A DNA stretch of 24,971 nucleotides, taken from positions 1-24,971 of the IMG/VR virus record IMGVR_UViG_3300010158_000299. One strand, written 5' to 3'. Below the pieces are notes generated by a model, which did no database searches, had not been told where the DNA came from, and worked only from the letters and a program-made list of their open reading frames with translations. The stretch is from a virus. The position numbers were made by a program, and so were the translations under genes. Positions within the stretch are counted from its first letter, which is position 1. Each line of letters starts with the position of its first letter. Of the stretch, positions 20,691 through 24,971 are shown in pieces.

Positions 20691-20737
20691 GGCGCAGAAT
20701 CTACATTTCCCCCTCACCTATTACACCAAGGACTTCA

Positions 20738-21031
20738 ATGACACCCGAAGCAAAAGTTAAAGCTGCCGTTAAGAAGATACTGGACGCTCACAAGGTATAC
20801 CATTTCTCCCCAGCGTCTAATGGGTATGGGCGCGTTGGGATACCGGACATCATCTGCTGCATCAAGGGATTCTTCCTCGCCATTGAATGCAAGGCGGGTA
20901 ACGGCAAGACCACCGCGTTGCAGGACAGGGAGTTAGATGCCATTGCTTCCGCAGGGGGGACAGCCCTGCTGATTAACGAAGCTGGCCTAGCCTCCCTCCC
21001 TGAAACTCTCGCCTACATCATCAGTAAATGA
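20738..21031 (+). CDS. VRR-NUC domain nuclease
   Basis: I use the ATG at 20738 with AAGGA six bases upstream; a longer frame starts at a TTG inside the hairpin leader. The 97-aa protein is a complete small VRR-NUC (PD-(D/E)XK superfamily) enzyme: GIPDIICC with Asp37, FFLAIECK with Glu50 and Lys52, then T..LQ..ELDAIASAGG. These enzymes cut branched DNA such as Holliday junctions, and phage versions commonly sit beside DNA replication genes, as here. The stop overlaps the polymerase start (ATGA at 21028-21031). Confidence 0.85.
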   Translation: MTPEAKVKAAVKKILDAHKVYHFSPASNGYGRVGIPDIICCIKGFFLAIECKAGNGKTTALQDRELDAIASAGGTALLINEAGLASLPETLAYIISK

Positions 21032-22926
21032 TAGTAACCCTAGACCTAGAATCGTTCTATAGCCGGGAGATAGGGTTCTCCAAGCTAACTACTGAAGCGT
21101 ATGTAAAAGACCCGCAGTTTGAAGTGATCGGCATGGGCATCAAGCTAGGTACGGGCCCGACAATCTGGTATCCACAGCCCGAGGTGAAGGATTACTTGGC
21201 ATCGGTAGACTGGACAGACACGTTCATCCTCTGCCAGAACACAGCCTTCGACGGTGCGGTACTTAGCTGGCACTACAACGTAAACCCGAAGGGCTGGCTC
21301 GACACGCTGGGTATGTCTCGCGCCCTGTTTCCTCACGATAGGTCACATAGCCTCGACGCGCAAGCCAAGCGTCATGGGGTGGGGGTCAAGGGGGACGAGG
21401 TGGTGGCGGCTATCAACAAACGCTATGCGGACTTCACACCCGAGGCGCTAGCCAAGTACGGCGAGTATTGCAAGAACGATGTCGAGCTTACCAAGACGCT
21501 GTTCGATCTGTATATGGGTATGGGGTTCCCCCGGCAGGAGCTAGAGCTAATCGACCTGACCCTGCGTATGTTCATCGAACCCGTTCTAATATTAGATCGT
21601 GCCCAGCTTGAGGTTCACCTTGCGGGGGTGAAGGAACGCAAGGCTACGTTGCTGGATGATGTGCGGGATATGATGCTGGCCGATGCTGACCCGGACTTTG
21701 TTCATGCGGTGTTTACCGAGGGGGTTGAGGGTATCAAGAAGCTGCTCATGTCCAACGATAAGTTTGCGGACTTGCTGCGTAGGTTTCATGTCGAGCCGCC
21801 GATGAAGATTAGCCTTACTACGGGCAAGGAGGCGTATGCCTTCGCCAAGACTGACGAGGGGTTCAAGGCGCTGGAGAGCCACGATGATGATCGTATCCAA
21901 GGGCTTATGGCTGCAAGGCTGGGCAATAAGACTACGATTGAGGAGACCCGGACGCAGCGGTTCATTGAGATGTCGTACCGTGGCGCGTTCCCCATACCCC
22001 TACGGTATTACGGAGCCCACTCAGGGCGGTGGTCGGGGCAAGACGCCGTTAACTTGCAGAACCTTACATCGAACCCTAAGAACCCCAACGCAGGCAAGAT
22101 CAAACGGGCCATCATGGCCCCCGAGGGATATGTGGTTATCGACTGCGATTCCGCGCAGATCGAAGCGCGAACCCTTGCATGGATGGCTGGGCAGGATGAC
22201 TTGCTTGCGGCGTTTGAGCGTAAGGAGGATGTGTACAAGTTGATGGCAACCCGCATCTACAACATACCTATGGCACAGGTAGACAATATACAACGACAGG
22301 TAGGCAAGGTTGTGATCCTCGGTGCAGGGTATGGGGTCGGCCACGCCAAGTTGAAGCTCTTCCTCAAGACTCAGGCGGGGGTGGAGGTTACCGATGTCGA
22401 GGCCAAGCGCATCATCGACACCTACCGGGCTACCTATTTTCGGATTCCGCAGCTTTGGAAGAAGGCCGAGGCGTCCCTACGATCCTTAGCCTTGGGCGTA
22501 GGTATGCCCGTAGATGTGCCCGGACTCATACGGGCGGTTCCGGGGAAGGGCCTGTCGTTACCCAATGGACTGTTCATCCAGTACCCAGAACTCAGGCGGA
22601 TCATACATAGAACTCCACAGGAAGAGAAGCAGCAATGGGTGTACCAGTCCAAGGGGTTGCCCGTCCATGTATACGGCGGCAAGGCAGTAGAGAACTTCAC
22701 GCAGGCTGTAGCTAGGATAGTGGTGGGGGAGCAGATGCTGCGGATAGCCAAGCGGTACAAGGTTGTCCTTACCGTGCATGACTCCGTGGCGATTATTGCC
22801 AAGAAAGCCGAGGCTAATGAGGCCCGGGCGTTTGTTGAGGCTTGCATGTCTTGGAGACCCAAGTGGGCGCAGGGGTTGCCACTTGCCTGTGAATCTGGTA
22901 TGGGGGCTTCTTATGGAGACTGTTAA
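21028..22926 (+). CDS. DNA polymerase A with 3'-5' exonuclease
   Basis: A 632-aa replicative family A polymerase. Exonuclease motifs: Exo I DLES with Asp6 and Glu8, Exo II N71TAFD75, Exo III Y147..ND151, all intact, so proofreading is expected. Polymerase motifs: motif A DSAQIEAR at 374-381 with catalytic Asp374, motif B R423QVGK..ILGAGYG436, motif C HDS with Asp585 (HDE in E. coli). No 5'-3' exonuclease domain is present. The residue matching E. coli Phe762 is Leu431. It overlaps the VRR-NUC gene by 4 bp and is followed by recombination nucleases. A palindrome-like 12-mer lies at 21585-21596 inside it. Confidence 0.93.
   Translation: MIVTLDLESFYSREIGFSKLTTEAYVKDPQFEVIGMGIKLGTGPTIWYPQPEVKDYLASVDWTDTFILCQNTAFDGAVLSWHYNVNPKGWLDTLGMSRALFPHDRSHSLDAQAKRHGVGVKGDEVVAAINKRYADFTPEALAKYGEYCKNDVELTKTLFDLYMGMGFPRQELELIDLTLRMFIEPVLILDRAQLEVHLAGVKERKATLLDDVRDMMLADADPDFVHAVFTEGVEGIKKLLMSNDKFADLLRRFHVEPPMKISLTTGKEAYAFAKTDEGFKALESHDDDRIQGLMAARLGNKTTIEETRTQRFIEMSYRGAFPIPLRYYGAHSGRWSGQDAVNLQNLTSNPKNPNAGKIKRAIMAPEGYVVIDCDSAQIEARTLAWMAGQDDLLAAFERKEDVYKLMATRIYNIPMAQVDNIQRQVGKVVILGAGYGVGHAKLKLFLKTQAGVEVTDVEAKRIIDTYRATYFRIPQLWKKAEASLRSLALGVGMPVDVPGLIRAVPGKGLSLPNGLFIQYPELRRIIHRTPQEEKQQWVYQSKGLPVHVYGGKAVENFTQAVARIVVGEQMLRIAKRYKVVLTVHDSVAIIAKKAEANEARAFVEACMSWRPKWAQGLPLACESGMGASYGDC
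21585..21596. repeat. Partial palindrome inside polymerase gene (P11)
   Basis: TCTAA-TA-TTAGA, missing the invariant CA on the left. It codes for Ile-Leu residues in the PVLILDRAQ stretch, so it may be a chance match or a true site in a coding region. Confidence 0.35.
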
Positions 22927-22964
22927 CTGATAGACTCGGGGATACAAACTCCTATACATCTCCT

Positions 22965-23627
22965 ATGGCACTAGCACATTCATACAGTTCGATCAAGGAT
23001 TATTTGGGATGCCAACGCCGCTACCATGAGGTGCGCATCCTCAAGAAATACAAGTCGCAAGCCACCGAAGCAATCCTGTATGGGGAGCGGGTGCATAAGG
23101 CGTTTGAGCATTACATACAGAACGGCATCCCCCTGCCTGAAAACCTCCGGCAGTACCAGCGGTTCGTGGAGCCGCTATCCAAGGTTGCCGGGGAGATTAA
23201 GTGTGAACTAAAGCTAGGCATCAGGCGGGACTTCTCCCCTTGCGAGTTCTTCGCCAAGGATGTGTGGTTCCGGGGAGTGCCCGACTACCTTGCGCTTAAC
23301 CATGACCACGGTGTAGCCCGGGTAGGTGATTACAAAACAGGCAAGTCGAGCCGCTTTGCAGACACCGATCAGCTTGAGCTTATGGCAGCGATGGTCATGT
23401 CGAACTACCCCAAGATCGACAAGGTTAAGGGGCTGCTGATATTTGTCGTTGCCAACGACATTGTGAAGGCTGAGTACAACCGTGCCCAGCTACCGGAGAT
23501 TTTCTCCAAGTGGGCGGGACACGCCAGCATGATTGAGGATGCCGTAGAGCTAGGCGTGTGGAACGCTAAACCCAGCGGCTTGTGTAACTTTTGCCCTCTG
23601 ACCAAAGAGGCATGTGAACATAGATAG
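22965..23627 (+). CDS. Cas4/AddB-like PD-(D/E)XK nuclease with candidate Fe-S cysteines
   Basis: A 220-aa nuclease. An N-terminal YSSIKDYLGCQRRY segment (Cys16), Gly-Glu-Arg-Val-His at 40-44, GVPDY with Asp107, and VGDYKTGK with Asp122 and Lys124 then DQLELMAAM form a RecB-type nuclease core (PDDEXK_1). C-terminal Cys207, Cys210 and Cys217 with Cys16 give the one-plus-three cysteine layout of Cas4 and AddB nucleases, which hold a 4Fe-4S cluster. It likely resects DNA ends during recombination-dependent replication. The start has no strong ribosome site. Confidence 0.82.
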   Translation: MALAHSYSSIKDYLGCQRRYHEVRILKKYKSQATEAILYGERVHKAFEHYIQNGIPLPENLRQYQRFVEPLSKVAGEIKCELKLGIRRDFSPCEFFAKDVWFRGVPDYLALNHDHGVARVGDYKTGKSSRFADTDQLELMAAMVMSNYPKIDKVKGLLIFVVANDIVKAEYNRAQLPEIFSKWAGHASMIEDAVELGVWNAKPSGLCNFCPLTKEACEHR

Positions 23628-23635
23628 GAGCTTGT

Positions 23636-23920
23636 ATGGCAAAGCCACGCAATTACGCCGAGGAGTATCGCAACTACCAAGGCACACCCGCACAACTCGC
23701 CGCGCAGTCTGAACGCCACAAGGCCAGACGGGCCTACGAGAAGGCCAACGGTACACTACCCGACACGATGGATGTAGACCACAAGAAGGCGTTGTCCAAG
23801 GGAGGGAAGTCCGGGCTCGGCAACCTACAGGCTGCTACTGAGGGGGCTAACCGCAGCTTCTCCCGCACCAAAACGGGGGCAATGAAGTCGCAAATAAGTA
23901 AGCGCGAATCGAAAAAGTGA
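23636..23920 (+). CDS. HNH-like small protein
   Basis: A 94-aa basic protein with TAGGAG upstream. DVDHKKALSKGGKSGLGNLQ carries D48H49 and N63, followed by ANRSFSRTKT. This 'DVDHK....G..S..NLR....ANRS..R' layout is the one annotated as HNH endonuclease in many phage small proteins. The first 40 residues (RNYAEEYRNYQGTPAQ and a KARRAYEK helix) are also typical. The metal-binding set is partial, so activity is uncertain. Just after its stop, two hairpins lie before the helicase gene. Confidence 0.7.
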   Translation: MAKPRNYAEEYRNYQGTPAQLAAQSERHKARRAYEKANGTLPDTMDVDHKKALSKGGKSGLGNLQAATEGANRSFSRTKTGAMKSQISKRESKK

Positions 23921-23933
23921 TGTAGGATGGTGT

Positions 23934-23960
23934 TGCCTTGGGGTATGCCACCCCGGGGCA
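23934..23960 (+). other. Symmetric hairpin after the HNH-like gene
   Basis: TGCC-TT-GGGGT-ATGCC-ACCCC-GG-GGCA: inner five pairs, outer four pairs, a 2x2 internal loop and a 5-nt loop. No T-run follows. It may protect or process the 3' end of the upstream transcript. Confidence 0.55.
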
Positions 23961-23983
23961 CTTGGTTGTCATTGTTAGTTCTT

Positions 23984-24011
23984 GCACGGTAGTTAACCCT
24001 ACCGTGCTTTT
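23984..24011 (+). terminator. Rho-independent terminator
   Basis: GCACGGTAG (23984-23992) and CTACCGTGC (23999-24007) form a perfect 9-bp stem with a 6-nt loop, followed by TTTT and further T-rich bases. It ends the replication block. The helicase gene begins only about 25 bp later, so its expression needs readthrough or an unseen start. Confidence 0.8.
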
Positions 24012-24033
24012 CTCGTTTTTGAAAGAAAAATCC

Positions 24034-24971
24034 GTGCAAATAATTGACAACAAAGCGTTGCAGTTCGTGACGCGAAAGGCAGACCAGATCACTGCCTTGA
24101 TACCGAAGAGCAAGGTGCTTGCCCGTAAAGGAGACATGGCACAAGTCCTAGTCAACTGGGGCTACCAAGAGACCAAGCTGCTACGCAATTTGCAGATCAA
24201 GGATGTGCCCCAGCCCATCACGGCAAGGTACAAGTGGCCCGGGGTCTACACGCCCTTCGACCATCAGCGGACAACCGCAGCCTTCTTGGTTACACACCCC
24301 CGCTGCTTGGTGCTATCCGAGGCAGGGACAGGCAAGACAAGCGCGGCGGCATGGGCGGCAGACTACCTCATGCGCCAAGGCGAAATCAAGCGCGTACTCA
24401 TCGTGTGCCCTGTGTCAATCATGGACACCGCATGGCGCTCAGACTTGTTCAAGACGGTCATGCACCGCACGGTGGCTATTGCAACGGGGGATCGCCACAA
24501 GCGAATACGGATCGTCAACGGGGACTACGAGTTCGTCATCATCAACTTCGACGGAGTTAAGGTAGTACGCGAAGAGCTTTCTTTAGCCGGGTTCGACCTC
24601 ATCATCGTGGACGAGGCAACCGCAATCAAGTCCACAAGCACAGACCGATGGAAGGCGCTCAACACTCTGGTCAAGGCCAACACCCGCCTATGGCTCATGA
24701 CAGGGACACCAGCCTCGCAGTCCCCCGTTGATGCGTATGGGCTAGCCAAGCTGGTGAACCCTGCCTCTGTGCCAAGATTCGCGGGGGCCTTTCGGGATCA
24801 GGTCATGTACAAGATATCGCAGTTCAAGTGGGCTCCGAAGCGCACTGCGCGAGACACCGTGTTCAATGTGCTGCAACCCGCCATCAGGTTCACGAAGGAG
24901 GAGTGCCTTGACCTACCAGAGATGCTGTACACCACTCGGGAAGTACCGCTGACCAAACAGCAGCAGCATTA
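24034..24971 (+). CDS. SNF2-type DEAD/DEAH helicase, N-terminal part
   Basis: The frame stays open to the window edge (312 residues seen). I choose GTG 24034 as start; GTG 24004 and TTG 24019 are also in frame, but 24004 is inside the terminator stem. VQIIDNKALQFVTRKADQI then a KVLARKG...VLVNWGYQE segment precedes the ATPase core. Gln78 in PFDHQ is a Q-motif candidate, EAGTGKT at 96-102 is motif I, VDEATAIKS at 192-200 is motif II, and MTGTP at 222-226 is motif III. Phage SNF2-like ATPases remodel DNA or protein complexes, often in replication or recombination. The C-terminal RecA lobe is outside the window. Confidence 0.88.
   Translation, partial: MQIIDNKALQFVTRKADQITALIPKSKVLARKGDMAQVLVNWGYQETKLLRNLQIKDVPQPITARYKWPGVYTPFDHQRTTAAFLVTHPRCLVLSEAGTGKTSAAAWAADYLMRQGEIKRVLIVCPVSIMDTAWRSDLFKTVMHRTVAIATGDRHKRIRIVNGDYEFVIINFDGVKVVREELSLAGFDLIIVDEATAIKSTSTDRWKALNTLVKANTRLWLMTGTPASQSPVDAYGLAKLVNPASVPRFAGAFRDQVMYKISQFKWAPKRTARDTVFNVLQPAIRFTKEECLDLPEMLYTTREVPLTKQQQH

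Overview
This window is part of a double-stranded DNA tailed-phage genome, or an integrated or metagenome-assembled copy of one. It has a complete head-packaging gene order, a phage-type family A DNA polymerase, dense overlapping small genes, and no host housekeeping genes, tRNAs, integrase or CRISPR array. The host cannot be read directly. Consensus sigma-70 promoters and an rrn-type boxA point to a Gram-negative, probably proteobacterial host, and the capsid and structural protein types resemble those of uncultured aquatic phages. The host and habitat are inference.

Minus strand, 8076 down to 1: the late virion operon, read right to left. Order: small terminase, large terminase, an 86-aa protein, portal (862 aa), a 63-aa protein, a GroES-like co-chaperonin, scaffold-like protein, a 153-aa protein, a 274-aa structural protein, and the N-terminus of the major capsid protein, which runs off the window. 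Genes are tightly packed, with ATGA overlaps. An AT-rich doubled -10 box at 8108-8118 is the best candidate promoter.

8.24-11.34 kb: a divergent regulatory hub. It holds a plus-strand sigma-70 promoter with an abutting palindrome, a 170-aa unknown gene with a strong terminator, and about 830 bp of non-coding DNA. That DNA has GCGTAAC iteron-like heptamers in both orientations, two sets of 22-bp tandem repeats and a perfect 12-bp AT inverted repeat, which together look like a replication origin. Next come a 285-aa gene and a near-consensus promoter. That promoter drives about 610 nt of hairpin-rich, apparently untranslated RNA containing an exact rrn-type boxA.

11.34-16.78 kb: early/middle genes separated by copies of one palindrome, CATCTAA-YR-TTAGAT. 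The copies sit at gene junctions and in five cases supply the Ile-stop (ATC TAA) of the upstream gene. This block carries a MoxR/CobS-like AAA+ ATPase, a HEXXH + VWA (DUF2201/CobT-like) protein and a DUF3150-like protein, which look like one chaperone-type module, followed by a MazG-like pyrophosphohydrolase.

16.78-20.57 kb: a chain of about 14 small genes whose starts and stops mostly overlap. It includes a basic HTH candidate, a one-helix membrane protein, a winged-helix protein and a regulator that joins an N-terminal HTH-like region to sigma-70 region 4. One gene (18143-18775) is framed by a 16-bp direct repeat.

20.57-24.97 kb: replication and recombination genes. They are a VRR-NUC nuclease, a 3'-5' exonuclease/DNA polymerase A with Leu at the E. 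coli Phe762 position, a Cas4/AddB-like PD-(D/E)XK nuclease with four candidate Fe-S cysteines, an HNH-like protein, and (after a terminator) the N-terminal 312 residues of a SNF2-type helicase cut by the window edge.

The two signals I rate most likely to be new are the stop-codon-bearing palindrome family and the boxA-led non-coding transcript.
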